Assembly (NCBI GenBank): GCA_040954445.1
Contig: CP144361.1
Span: 248,001 to 312,000 of the forward strand
Origin: Burkholderia sp.
Lineage (GTDB): Bacteria; Pseudomonadota; Gammaproteobacteria; Burkholderiales; Burkholderiaceae
DNA length: 64,000 nucleotides
Direction: 5' to 3'
A program made the translations under genes and the position numbers. Under the pieces are notes generated by a model, which had not been told where the DNA came from, did no database searches, and was given only the letters and a program-made list of their open reading frames with translations. Below, piece after piece: positions 52,519 through 61,472 of the stretch (position 1 is the first letter of the stretch; every line of letters starts with the position of its first letter).

Positions 52519-55175
52519 CTACATCGTCACGGAACCGGTCTTGCGGGCTGAAATCTTCTTAGCGGTAGCTATTTTTTTGGCGGTCGGCATCTTCTTCTGG
52601 TCGGTCGTCTTCTTGGCCGGCACGGCGGCTTCAGCCGCATCCAAACCAGCGTAGTCTTTGTTGATGGTCGTGGCGGTGTGCTTCGCCGCAGTCTTCTTGG
52701 CAGCGGTGCCCGGCTTCGACTCCTTCTTCTCAAACTCAAAGCCAATCTTTCCGTCAGTCTGCTTGACCAGGAAAGCCTTGAAGTTACGACCGGTGCGCGA
52801 GGACTTAAAGTTCGGCAGCAAGTCGGTGCGATTGTTCGACAGCAGCTTAGCCATCTGTTCGCGGGCGATCTCCTGCTGCAGGATCACCTTGCCCGAACGG
52901 AAGTCGCAAGTCTTCGGGTTGGCTACCGCGTTCTTGCAGACATAGCTCATGCCGTGCTCTAACACGCACCCGCCACACTTCGGGCAGATACCCACCGGCT
53001 CCTGCGCAGAGAAGTTGGGCACCGTGCCGTCCTCGCCACCCTGGTCCTGGCCAAAATCGAATTCGAGTTTATAATTTTTAGTTTTTTCGTCGAACCTCAT
53101 CTTGAGGATCGCCGAAAACGGTCGGCCCATCTTGCTGCGGAAGCCAAACAGCGGGCCGATTTCCTTTTTTTCAGCAGTTCTTCGACCTCGTGGATCTCGA
53201 ACTGGCGGCTGCCCAGGATCTTGGAGATCGAGAACTCACACTTAGTGCAGGCAAAGCGCTGGTAGTTCTCCTTCACCTGGCCACTACAGTTCAGGCATGG
53301 CGTCTTGAGCGTCGCATAGTCGCCAGGGATCGTGTCTAAATCGTATTCCTTAGCGCGCTTAACGATGGCCTGAGTCATCCGCGCGATTTCCTGCATGAAG
53401 GTATCGCGAAGTAGGTTACCGCGTTCCATCTGCGAGAGCTTGTACTCCCATTCTCCGGTCAGCTCGGGCGCGGTCAGCTCCTTAACACCGAGGCCGCGCA
53501 GTAAGGTGGTGAGCTGGAATGCCTTGGCGGTCGGGATCAGCTCACGGCCTTCTCGGATCAGATAATTCTCGCCGAGCAGGCCTTCGATGATAGCTGCGCG
53601 CGTGGCCGGCGTACCGAGCCCCTTGGTGGCCATCGCCTCGCGTAGCTCATCGTCTTCGACCAGCTTGCCGGCACCTTCCATCGCCGAGAGAAGAGTAGCT
53701 TCCGAGTAGCGTGCGGGCGGCTTGGTCACCAGTTGGTGTGCAGCGATCTTGTCAGTTTTGACCTGCTCGTCTTTCTGCACCGGCACCAGGTTGGCATCTG
53801 TGCCCTCGGCATCACGGCCATAGACCTGTAGCCAGCCCGGCTCGACCAATACCTTACCCTCGGTCTTGAAGTGATGGCCGGCCACCTCGGTGATGCGGGT
53901 GGTGACTTTATACTCAGCCGCCGGGAAGAGCACCGCCAGGAAGCGCTTAACCACCAAGGCGTAGAGCTTCTGCTCCGGCTCGGACAGCACCTTGGGCGCC
54001 TGTAGAGTCGGGATGATGGCGAAGTGGTCACTGATTTTGGTGTTGTCGAAGATCCGTTTGTTCGGCTTGATCCAGCCCTTGTCAAGCACCTGTTGGGCGT
54101 GCGGAAAATAGCTCTTGCTCTCCTTGAGCATCTCTATAGTTTGCTTGACGGTACTGAGGTAGTCCTCGGGCAACGCGCGCGCGTCGGTACGGGGGTAGGT
54201 CAGTACCTTGTGTTTCTCATACAGAGCCTGGGCCAGGCCCAGCGTGTTCTTGGCAGAAAAGCCGAAACGGCTGTTCGCCTCACGCTGCAGGCTGGTCAGG
54301 TCATAGAGCAGCGGCGAGAGCTGGGTTGAGGACTTAGCGTCCTCGCTGACCACTCCGATCTGGCCTCGACAGACCGCCACGATGGTCTCGGTCTCCGGCA
54401 GCGCCCACAGGCGCGAATCGCGCTTCTCCGGATCGTGCTCGTCGCGCTTACATTTCAGGTCGAACCAGCGGCCTTCATAGAAGCCGCCGGCGCAGACGAA
54501 CTCGGCGCGCACTTCCCAATAGTTGCGCGGCAAGAAGCGTCGGATATTCTCTTCACGCTCGACCACGATTGACAGCGTCGGCGTTTGCACGCGACCGACA
54601 GTGGTCAGGAAGAAGCCTCCGCTTGTGCTGTTGAAGGCGGTCATCGCGCGTGTGCCGTTGATGCCGACCAGCCAGTCGGCTTCCGAACGGCAGCGGGCGG
54701 CGTCGGCCAGCGGCTGCATGTCGGCGTCGCTACGTAGCTTGGCGAAACCGTCGCGGATCGCGGCCGGCGTCATCGACTGGAGCCAGAGGCGCTGGACCGG
54801 CTGCTTCGCCTTTGCATGCTGCGCGATCAGGCGGAAAATTAGTTCGCCTTCGCGCCCCGCGTCACATGCGTTGATGAGGCGGTCGATATCCTTGCGCTTG
54901 ATCAGCTTGGTCAGCACCTTGAGCCGAGATTCGTTTTTTGCGATCGGATTGAGGTCGAAATGCGGGGGGATGACCGGAAGATGTGTGAAACTCCATTTTC
55001 CGCGCTTTACCTCGTATTCCTTGGGCGCGGCGATTTCAAGGAGGTGGCCGACCGCGGACGACAGAACAAAGTCTGCGCTTTCGAAGTATTCGTCATGCTT
55101 AGTAAAGCCCCCCAGGGCGCGCGCGATATCGTTCGCAACAGCAGGCTTTTCCGCAATGATCAGTGCTTTAGACAT
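52519..55175 (-). pseudogene. topB: DNA topoisomerase III, one-base frameshift in an A7 tract
   Basis: Type IA topoisomerase. The first frame from ATG 55175 gives TOPRIM ALIIAEKPAVANDIARALGG and NACDAGREGELIFRLIAQH, active-site Tyr327 in VLTYPRTDARAL, and a zinc-like CLNCSG...CTKCEF pair. After EVEELLKK the frame is lost at seven A (reverse strand of 53165-53171). The next frame continues EIGPLFGF-equivalent through MGRPFSAILKMRFDEKTKNY, a CPKCGG...CKNAVANPKTC domain and a Lys/Ala-rich tail to 52519. Eight A would join them into a ~870-residue protein of family length. A7 tracts are known slippage sites, so some full protein may still be made. Confidence 0.87.
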
Positions 55176-55234
55176 GACTTAAGTGGGTTGGATAGACCGG
55201 ATGGCCGTCTGACGGCTTTTTTACGTCGGCTTTA

Positions 55235-55384
55235 GGCGTTGTTGCATAAATCGAAATGGAACGGATTGCGGACCTCGCTCGTCCACAATCCGTTCATATC
55301 GCCTGAAATTATTGATCCGAAATTCGTGATCAATATGCCCGTCGATGCCATTGCGTCCTCGCGCTTGATTTATGCAACAACGCC
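55235..55384. mobile_element. 138-bp non-autonomous element (MITE138), copy 4, with perfect target duplication
   Basis: Reverse orientation to copies 1-3, 12 bp deleted near the left end and a 22-bp palindrome plus TA inserted, hence 150 bp. Target duplication TCGGCTTTA at 55226-55234 and 55385-55393 is exact. Confidence 0.93.
55312..55333. repeat. 22-bp short form of the TA-flanked palindrome, copy 3
   Basis: Starts TTGATCCGAAAT, ends CGTGATCAA. TA at 55310-55311 and 55334-55335. The empty site is known from the IS consensus (GAAATTATGCCCGTC), so the insertion added exactly 22 bp plus one TA. Confidence 0.92.
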
Positions 55385-55548
55385 TCGGCTTTATAGCATA
55401 CGGTTCTGGGTCGTCACCCGGCTCGTGTAAAAAGTGGACCATCATAAGTGGGATGCCAAAGCGCCTGAAAGCTTGCCGAAGCGCCGTGTGGCAGGGCCTC
55501 GGCGGGGTGCGAACGATCAGGGGAAGGGTAGGTGCTACGACTTTGGAA

Positions 55549-55929
55549 TCAGACGGTGACGTCGAGCCGGTTGCGTAGTTTCGGCGCATGGGTCACCACG
55601 GGAATTGCGCTCAGATCGCTCAGCATCCGCTCGACAATACCCGCGTGCGGCAGCACCGTGCCGAAAAAGCGCACGGCATGGGCATCTTCGATCAGGATAG
55701 TCGGGAAGTTCTCGACGTCGAAGTCGTCGAGGCGGGCGGCATGGGTCTCGATGTCGATCCAGACGAAGCAGGCTGTTGGATGGGCGGCGGCGAGCCGCTC
55801 AAAGGTGTCGTCATAGTTGCGGCAGGTGCCGCACCATTCAGCGCACAGGCAGGCGATGAGCAGTGCGTCTGGGTCACGGAGGAGCTCGGCGATCCGATCG
55901 GCGTCGGTGTCGAGATTCAGCGCGGGCAT
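55549..55929 (-). CDS. Thioredoxin-like protein
   Basis: A 126-residue single-domain thioredoxin fold. Active site CLCAEWCGTCRNYDDTF has WCGTC; cis-Pro in VENFPTILIED. No signal peptide, so cytoplasmic. Start chosen at the ATG 55929, six bases after AAGGA. Probably reduces disulfides of an unknown partner. Between it and topB lies about 160 bp that reads RPCHTALRQAFRRFGIPLMM on the reverse strand, possibly part of a lost gene. Confidence 0.9.
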   Translation of the reverse strand: MPALNLDTDADRIAELLRDPDALLIACLCAEWCGTCRNYDDTFERLAAAHPTACFVWIDIETHAARLDDFDVENFPTILIEDAHAVRFFGTVLPHAGIVERMLSDLSAIPVVTHAPKLRNRLDVTV

Positions 55930-55980
55930 CACGATTCCTTTCGGGATAGCGGCTGCGCGGTTCGTTTTACATCGTAGGGA

Positions 55981-57106
55981 GGCGTTGTTGCATAAATCGA
56001 GCGTGAGGACGCAATGGCATCTACGGGCATAATTTCAGGCGATACGAACGGATTGCGGACGAGCGAGGTCCCGCCATACGGTTGATGACGCCGATGCGAA
56101 CGGCGACCTCGGTCGCCTGCGAGGCGATGTGACGCCGCCCAGAGAAAGTTTCCGGTGAGGATCTTGAACCGATACATCGCATTCTCGGCAAGCGATCGCC
56201 GGTGGTAGCCACTGTGTTGCTTCTATTCTCGACGACCGTCACGGGCAATTGCATCAACCGCGTTATTACGCTACGCCGCACCGGGCATATCCGCTGGCCA
56301 ATGAGCGGCACCCTCGTGTGGCGGAATCGAAGGAATAGCACTGCGTGCAGCAATGGCCGCATGGCATGGCTTGGTGTCGTAGGCACCGTCACCGCCGATG
56401 ACATCGATTTGTTCTTCGCGTGGAATCTGGTCGAGCAACTTGGCCAGAGCGTCACCGTCAGCCACATTCTGATTCGTCATTAGCGCGGCATGCACTTGAC
56501 CTGTATTCGCGTTGAGCGCGAGATGGACTTTACGCCACGTGCGCCGCTTCGAGTAGCCGTGCTGGCGCACCCTTCCATTCACCTTCTCCATAGACCTTCA
56601 GACCGGTGCTGTCGACAACCAGATGGATCGGTTCATTGTCACGAAGGATCGGCAGTTCGACATCAAGCGTTTTTGCCCGGCGACAGAGCGTGGTGTAATT
56701 CGGCACCGGCAAGCTCGGGAAGGCCAAATCGCGCAGACTTTGGGTGAAACCTTGCAGGGCGCGCAAGGTCAGTCGATAGACGGTCTTCACGCCAAGTAAT
56801 GCCTGAATCAGCGTATCGCCGTATAGACACGGGCGACCACGTGTGGGTATGGCATCGGGTATTCTGGCAAGGACGGCTTCATTTATCCATATTGTTACGT
56901 GCCCCCGGTTGATCAGGCCTTCATTATAGGCCGCCCAATTCCTGACACGGTAGCGTGTCTTCGGCTTACCTGTCTTGTGTATGTCCTTGCGCATTTTCTT
57001 GGCAAAAATTAGGCAGTTACTCTGGAATCTGATTTGATAGGGGGCTGGCCCCGCGACCGTTGCGCGTAAACGTCAACGGATCTCGCTCAATTTATGCAAC
57101 AACGCC
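55981..57106 (-). mobile_element. IS903-like element copy CC, frameshifted
   Basis: Both ends are present. One extra base near 56571 breaks the frame at GEGEWK, and others occur near 56075 and 56135. N-terminal frame MRKDIHKTGKPKTRYRVRNW. Flanks TCGTAGGGA and CCGTCGATA do not match. Confidence 0.88.
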
Positions 57107-57175
57107 CCGTCGATACCATTGCGTCCTCACGCTCGATTTATTGATCCGCAATTCGTGATCAATATGTAACAACCC
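57107..57175 (+). mobile_element. IS903-like right-end fragment split by a 22-bp palindrome
   Basis: CCGTCGATACCATTGCGTCC... TCGATTTA, a 22-bp palindrome at 57141-57162 (TA at 57139-57140 and 57163-57164), then TGTAACAACCCC. Confidence 0.85.
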
Positions 57176-57233
57176 CCCGGGGAACGACGTGCACAGCGCG
57201 CTGCGGGGCGCTGTGCATGCACCAAGAACGGGC

Positions 57234-57752
57234 TCAGCCCCCGCGCGCAATGCAGCGGCGGTTGCGCACCAGGCTGCTGGCCACGGCTAGGAAGATCACC
57301 ACGAAGCCGATCACGACCCAGCCAGGAAGCAGGATGCCGAGAATAGGCGGGTAGGCCGTCTCGCAGAGGCCGGCCACTTTGAACACGCTCGGCAGCCAGT
57401 GCGCAGGCGGTAGGCTGTCGACGATCGGCTGTAGCGTGTCGAAACCGCAGCTTAAGCCCGGGTACAGCTGGATCTGCAGATGGTACAGGGCAGTACCGGC
57501 ACCGGCCAGTGCGGAAATTACAATCAGCAGCTCGATCATAGCGAGGCTACGCCAGCTGCGTAGGCAGGTGCCGAAGAAGGAGAAGATCGCGATCAACGCG
57601 AAGAAATAGCGCTGGATGATGCACAGCGGGCAGGGATCCTCGCCCTTGATGAACTGTAAGTACAACGCCCCCGCCAGCAGGGCGACGCAAACGACGCCGA
57701 GCAGCGTCAGAAGGCGGCGCTCGCGGCGCTGCGACAGCGAAAAATCATTCAT
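57234..57752 (-). CDS. dsbB: Disulfide bond formation protein DsbB
   Basis: Inner-membrane quinone reductase that reoxidises DsbA. 172 residues with four membrane segments. First periplasmic Cys pair CPLC (about 41-44), second pair in LSCGFD (about 100-105) and GLCETA (about 128-133). QRYFFA after CPLCII is conserved. Alone between IS fragments; frame intact. Confidence 0.94.
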   Translation of the reverse strand: MNDFSLSQRRERRLLTLLGVVCVALLAGALYLQFIKGEDPCPLCIIQRYFFALIAIFSFFGTCLRSWRSLAMIELLIVISALAGAGTALYHLQIQLYPGLSCGFDTLQPIVDSLPPAHWLPSVFKVAGLCETAYPPILGILLPGWVVIGFVVIFLAVASSLVRNRRCIARGG

Positions 57753-57943
57753 CGGTGGTCGGTCCAGAAAATGGAATGGTCAGATTTTATCGTGAACGGG
57801 CCGCTATTTTTGTGCGCTAGGGGAAATTTCTGGGCGGAAGGTGGCCCGCAGCGTCAAGGCTCGCGCGAGACCGCCGTGGCAAAGACGGCGCGCGCAAGTC
57901 TGAATTGCGACTGTCGCCTCCGGCTCAGCGGATCACCGCCAGT

Positions 57944-58082
57944 GGCGTTGTTGCATAAATCGAGCGTGAGCACGCAATGGCATCGACGGCGATAATTTCA
58001 GGCGATACGAACTGATTGCGGACGAGCGAGGTCCGCAATTCATTCCATTGCGTCCTCACGCATCGATTGATGCAACAACGTC
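57944..58082. mobile_element. 138-bp non-autonomous element (MITE138), copy 5
   Basis: GGCGTTGTTGCATAAATCGA to GATGCAACAACGTC; internal sequence as copies 1-3. No clear target duplication; the right side adjoins an IS30 fragment. Confidence 0.82.
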
Positions 58083-58157
58083 AAGAGAATGTACCAACAA
58101 CTGCAACCCGAGGAACGTATGCGAAGCGATTGTTTGCGGGACGAGGAGAATCGATCG
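58083..58157 (+). mobile_element. IS30-family transposase start, fragment
   Basis: From 58089 MYQQLQPEERMRSDCL, the same start as in the remnant at 871. It is in frame with tag, so a fused protein could be read if translation began here. Confidence 0.7.
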
Positions 58158-58751
58158 ATGGGCAAACGCTGCAACTGGGTCCGCACGAACGCCGATGCAG
58201 ATTATCACGACACCGAATGGGGCCGGCCCTCGCACGACGAGCGCTACCTGTTCGAAATGTTGATCCTGGAAGGCGCGCAGGCCGGGTTATCCTGGTCAAC
58301 GATCCTTAACAAGCGTAAGGGTTATCGCGCAGCCTTCGCTAACTTCACGGTCGACGAGGTGGCGCGCTTCACGTCCAACCAACTCGAAAAGCTGCTGCTG
58401 GATCCGGGCATTGTGCGCCATCGCGGCAAGATCGAGTCAGTAGTCACCAATGCCCTTGCAGTACAGCAAATCCGGGCCACGCACGGCTCGCTGGCTGCCT
58501 TCCTATGGTCCTTCGTCGACGGCAGGCCACGCTTGAACGACTGGGATTCGTATCGGGATGCGCCCCCTGCCTCAACCGAAATCTCCGACGCGCTGAGCAG
58601 GGCCCTCAAGCGCTATGGCTGCAAGTTCGTCGGCTCAACCATTTGCTATGCACTGATGCAGGCGATCGGCATGGTTAACGATCATGAATTCGGCTGCCCC
58701 TGTCGCGAGGACTGCGTCAAGCTCGGTGCCGCGCGCGCCGTCGTTGCATAA
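58158..58751 (+). CDS. tag: DNA-3-methyladenine glycosylase I
   Basis: Base-excision enzyme removing 3-methyladenine. 197 residues from ATG 58158 with GAGGAG ten bases upstream. CNWVRTNADADYHDTEWGRP is the family start, then LILEGAQAGLSWSTILNKR with the catalytic-pocket Glu, and FVGSTICYALMQAIGMVNDH. Zinc ligands (N-terminal Cys, C-terminal His and Cys in NDHEFGCPCR) are present. The last residues RAVVA and the TAA stop come from the left end of an IS903-like element (GTTGCATAA), so the native C-terminus is replaced but the fold should be complete. Confidence 0.92.
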   Translation: MGKRCNWVRTNADADYHDTEWGRPSHDERYLFEMLILEGAQAGLSWSTILNKRKGYRAAFANFTVDEVARFTSNQLEKLLLDPGIVRHRGKIESVVTNALAVQQIRATHGSLAAFLWSFVDGRPRLNDWDSYRDAPPASTEISDALSRALKRYGCKFVGSTICYALMQAIGMVNDHEFGCPCREDCVKLGAARAVVA

Positions 58752-58805
58752 ATCTATCGAGGGCCGATGCCGTGGACGCGCAACGTTCAGGGCGCGCCCC
58801 TGTTA
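58741..58805 (+). mobile_element. IS903-like left-end fragment
   Basis: GCCGTCGTTGCATAAATCTA... to CCCCTGTTA; joins an IS630 terminus, exactly as at 9632. Confidence 0.7.
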
Positions 58806-58854
58806 TTGATCAACAATACGTGAACTTTACTCAAGTTGCATAACAAATTGGTTT

Positions 58855-59977
58855 GGCGTTGTTGCATAAATCGAGCGCGAGGACGCAATGGCATCGGACG
58901 GGCATAATTCAGGCGATACGAACGGATTGCGGACGAGCGAGGTCCGCCATGCGGTTGATGACGCCGACGCGAACTGAGACCTCGGTCGCTTGCGCGGCGA
59001 TGTGACGCGCCCAGAGACAGTGGCCGGTGAGGGTCTTGAACCGATACATCGCATTCTCGGCAAGCGATCGCCGGTGGTAGCCACTGTGTTGCTTCCATTC
59101 TCGACGACCGTCACGGGCAATTGCATCAACCGCGCCATTACGCCACGCCGCACCGGGCATATCCGCTGGCCAATGAGCGGCACCCTCGCGTGGCGGAATC
59201 GAAGGAATAGCACTGCGTGCAGCAATGGCCGCATGGCATGGCTTGGTGTCGTAGGCACCGTCACCGCCGATGACATCGATTTGTTCTTCGCGTGGAATCT
59301 GGTCGAGCAACTTGGCCAGAGCGTCACCGTCAGCCACATTCTGATTCGTCATTAGCGCGGCATGCACTTGACCTGTATTCGCGTTGAGCGCGAGATGGAC
59401 TTTACGCCACGTGCGCCGCTTCGAGTAGCCGTGCTGGCGCACCTTCCATTCACCTTCTCCATAGACCTTCAGACCGGTGCTGTCGACAACCAGATGGATC
59501 GGTTCATTGTCACGAAGGATCGGCAGTTCGACATCAAGCGTTTTTGCCCGGCGACAGAGCGTGGTGTAATTCGGCACCGGCAAGCTCGGGAAGGCCAAAT
59601 CGCGCAGACTTTGGGTGAAACCTTGCAGGGCGCGCAAGGTCAGTCGATAGACGGTCTTCACGCCAAGTAATGCCTGAATCAGCGTATCGCCGTATACACA
59701 CGGGCGACCACGTGTGGGTATGGCATCGGGCATTCTGGCAAGGACGGCTTCATCTATCCATATTGTTACGTTCCCCCGGCTGATCAGGCCTTCATTATAG
59801 GCTGCCCAATTCCTGACACGGTAGCGTGCCTTCGGCTCACCTTTCTTGTGTATATCCTTGCGCATTTTCTTGGCAAAAATTAGGCAGTTACTCTGGAATC
59901 TGACTTGATAGGAGGCTGGCCCCGCGACCGTTGCGCGTAAACGTCAACGGATCTCGCTCGATTTATGCAACAACGCC
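58855..59977 (-). mobile_element. IS903-like element copy FF, complete with target duplication
   Basis: 1,123 bp; exact 9-bp target duplication AATTGGTTT (58846-58854 and 59978-59986) inside the IS630 remnant. Reference copy for the family. Confidence 0.97.
58909..59865 (-). CDS. IS903-subgroup transposase, intact frame (copy FF)
   Basis: 318 residues, MRKDIHKKGEPKARYRVRNW to PQSVRIA, full catalytic triad D128, D202, E270. Nearly identical to copy HH, consistent with recent activity. Confidence 0.95.
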   Translation of the reverse strand: MRKDIHKKGEPKARYRVRNWAAYNEGLISRGNVTIWIDEAVLARMPDAIPTRGRPCVYGDTLIQALLGVKTVYRLTLRALQGFTQSLRDLAFPSLPVPNYTTLCRRAKTLDVELPILRDNEPIHLVVDSTGLKVYGEGEWKVRQHGYSKRRTWRKVHLALNANTGQVHAALMTNQNVADGDALAKLLDQIPREEQIDVIGGDGAYDTKPCHAAIAARSAIPSIPPREGAAHWPADMPGAAWRNGAVDAIARDGRREWKQHSGYHRRSLAENAMYRFKTLTGHCLWARHIAAQATEVSVRVGVINRMADLARPQSVRIA

Positions 59978-60177
59978 AATTGGTTTGTGCATGAAATAGC
60001 GAGCGACACGTTGTGGTGATTTCTGGAGACGACATAGATGGCTGATGAACACTTTTTTGAGATGCCCCTCGGTCCGTGCTGGAGCCTGTGTCGTCACGTT
60101 CGCCTTCAGGTCAGCATTGAGTATCTCGTCTGGATTCAGTTCCGGGCTGTACGAAGGTAGGTAGAACACTTCGATCG

Positions 60178-60335
60178 GGCGTTGTTGCATAAATCGAGCG
60201 AAAGCCGTTGACGTTTACGCGCAACGCTCGCCGGCCAGCCCCCTATCCAGTCAGATTCCAGAGTAACTGTCTAATTCTTTCCAAAAAAATGCGCAAAAAC
60301 ATACAGAAGACAGGTGAGCCGAAGGCACGCTACCG
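60178..60335 (+). mobile_element. IS903-like left-end fragment
   Basis: GGCGTTGTTGCATAAATCGA through a partial start MRKNIQKTGEPKARYR; interrupted at 60336 by copy HH. Confidence 0.82.
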
Positions 60336-61458
60336 GGCGTTGTTGCATAAATCAAACGTGAGGACGCCATGGCATCGGACGGGCATAATTCAGGCGATAC
60401 GAACGGATTGCGGACGAGCGAGGTCCGCCATGCGGTTGATGACGCCGACGCGAACGGCGACCTCGGTCGCCTGCGCGGCGATGTGACGCGCCCAGAGACA
60501 GTGGCCGGTGAGGGTCTTGAACCGATACATCGCATTCTCGGCAAGCGATCGCCGGTGGTGGCCACTGTGTTGCTTCCATTCTCGACGACCGTCACGGGCA
60601 ATTGCATCAACCGCGCCATTACGCCACGCCGCACCGGGCATATCCGCTGGCCAATGAGCGGCACCCTCGCGTGGCGGAATCGAAGGAATAGCACTGCGTG
60701 CAGCAATGGCCGCATGGCATGGCTTGGTGTCGTAGGCACCGTCACCGCCGATGACATCGATTTGTTCTTCGCGTGGAATCTGGTCGAGCAACTTGGCCAG
60801 AGCGTCACCGTCAGCCACATTCTGATTCGTCATTAGCGCGGCATGCACTTGACCTGTATTCGCGTTGAGCGCGAGATGGACTTTACGCCACGTGCGCCGC
60901 TTCGAGTAGCCGTGCTGGCGCACCTTCCATTCACCTTCTCCATAGACCTTCAGACCGGTGCTGTCGACAACCAGATGGATCGGTTCATTGTCACGAAGGA
61001 TCGGCAGTTCGACATCAAGCGTTTTTGCCCGGCGACAGAGCGTGGTGTAATTCGGCACCGGCAAGCTCGGGAAGGCCAAATCGCGCAGACTTTGGGTGAA
61101 ACCTTGCAGGGCGCGCAACGTCAGTCGATAGACGGTCTTCACGCCAAGTAATGCCTGAATCAGCGTATCGCCGTATACACACGGGCGACCACGTGTGGGT
61201 ATGGCATCGGGCATTCTGGCAAGGACGGCTTCATCTATCCATATTGTTACGTTCCCCCGGCTGATCAGGCCTTCATTATAGGCCACCCAATTCCTGACAC
61301 GGTAGCGTGCCTTCGGCTCACCTTTCTTGTGTATGTCCTTGCGCATTTTCTTGGCAAAAATTAGGCAGTTACTCTGGAATCTGACTTGATAGGAGGCTGG
61401 CCCCGCGACCATTGCGCGTAAACGTCACCGGATCTCGCTCGATTTATGCAACAACGCC
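60336..61458 (-). mobile_element. IS903-like element copy HH, complete
   Basis: 1,123 bp with both ends. Flanks ACGCTACCG and ATCGAAGGG differ, so the DNA once next to it was deleted or recombined. Confidence 0.95.
60390..61346 (-). CDS. IS903-subgroup transposase, intact frame (copy HH)
   Basis: 318 residues; differs from copy FF by only a few residues (for example Val for Ala at 21 in NWVAYNEG, His in SGHHRRSLAE where others have Tyr). The Tyr-to-His change affects the first residue of the Y-R-E-K signature, so activity could be reduced. Confidence 0.93.
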   Translation of the reverse strand: MRKDIHKKGEPKARYRVRNWVAYNEGLISRGNVTIWIDEAVLARMPDAIPTRGRPCVYGDTLIQALLGVKTVYRLTLRALQGFTQSLRDLAFPSLPVPNYTTLCRRAKTLDVELPILRDNEPIHLVVDSTGLKVYGEGEWKVRQHGYSKRRTWRKVHLALNANTGQVHAALMTNQNVADGDALAKLLDQIPREEQIDVIGGDGAYDTKPCHAAIAARSAIPSIPPREGAAHWPADMPGAAWRNGAVDAIARDGRREWKQHSGHHRRSLAENAMYRFKTLTGHCLWARHIAAQATEVAVRVGVINRMADLARPQSVRIA

Positions 61459-61472
61459 GATCGAAGGGAGGA

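Larger units (their letters stand above)
58806..60177 (-). mobile_element. IS630-family remnant split by copy FF
   Basis: Pieces 58806-58854 (terminus TTGATCAACAATACGTGAAC) and 59978-60177. The reverse strand of the second piece reads VFYLPSYSPELNPDEILNAD then LKANVTTQAPARTEGHLKKV, including the third catalytic acid. N-terminal part missing. Confidence 0.75.

Noticed and set aside
18271..61458. Many long frames antisense or shifted within IS903-like copies (for example those reading RPETVAGEGLEPIHRILGKR)
   Set aside because: They recur in every copy in the same position relative to the transposase, and are shadows of its codon bias.
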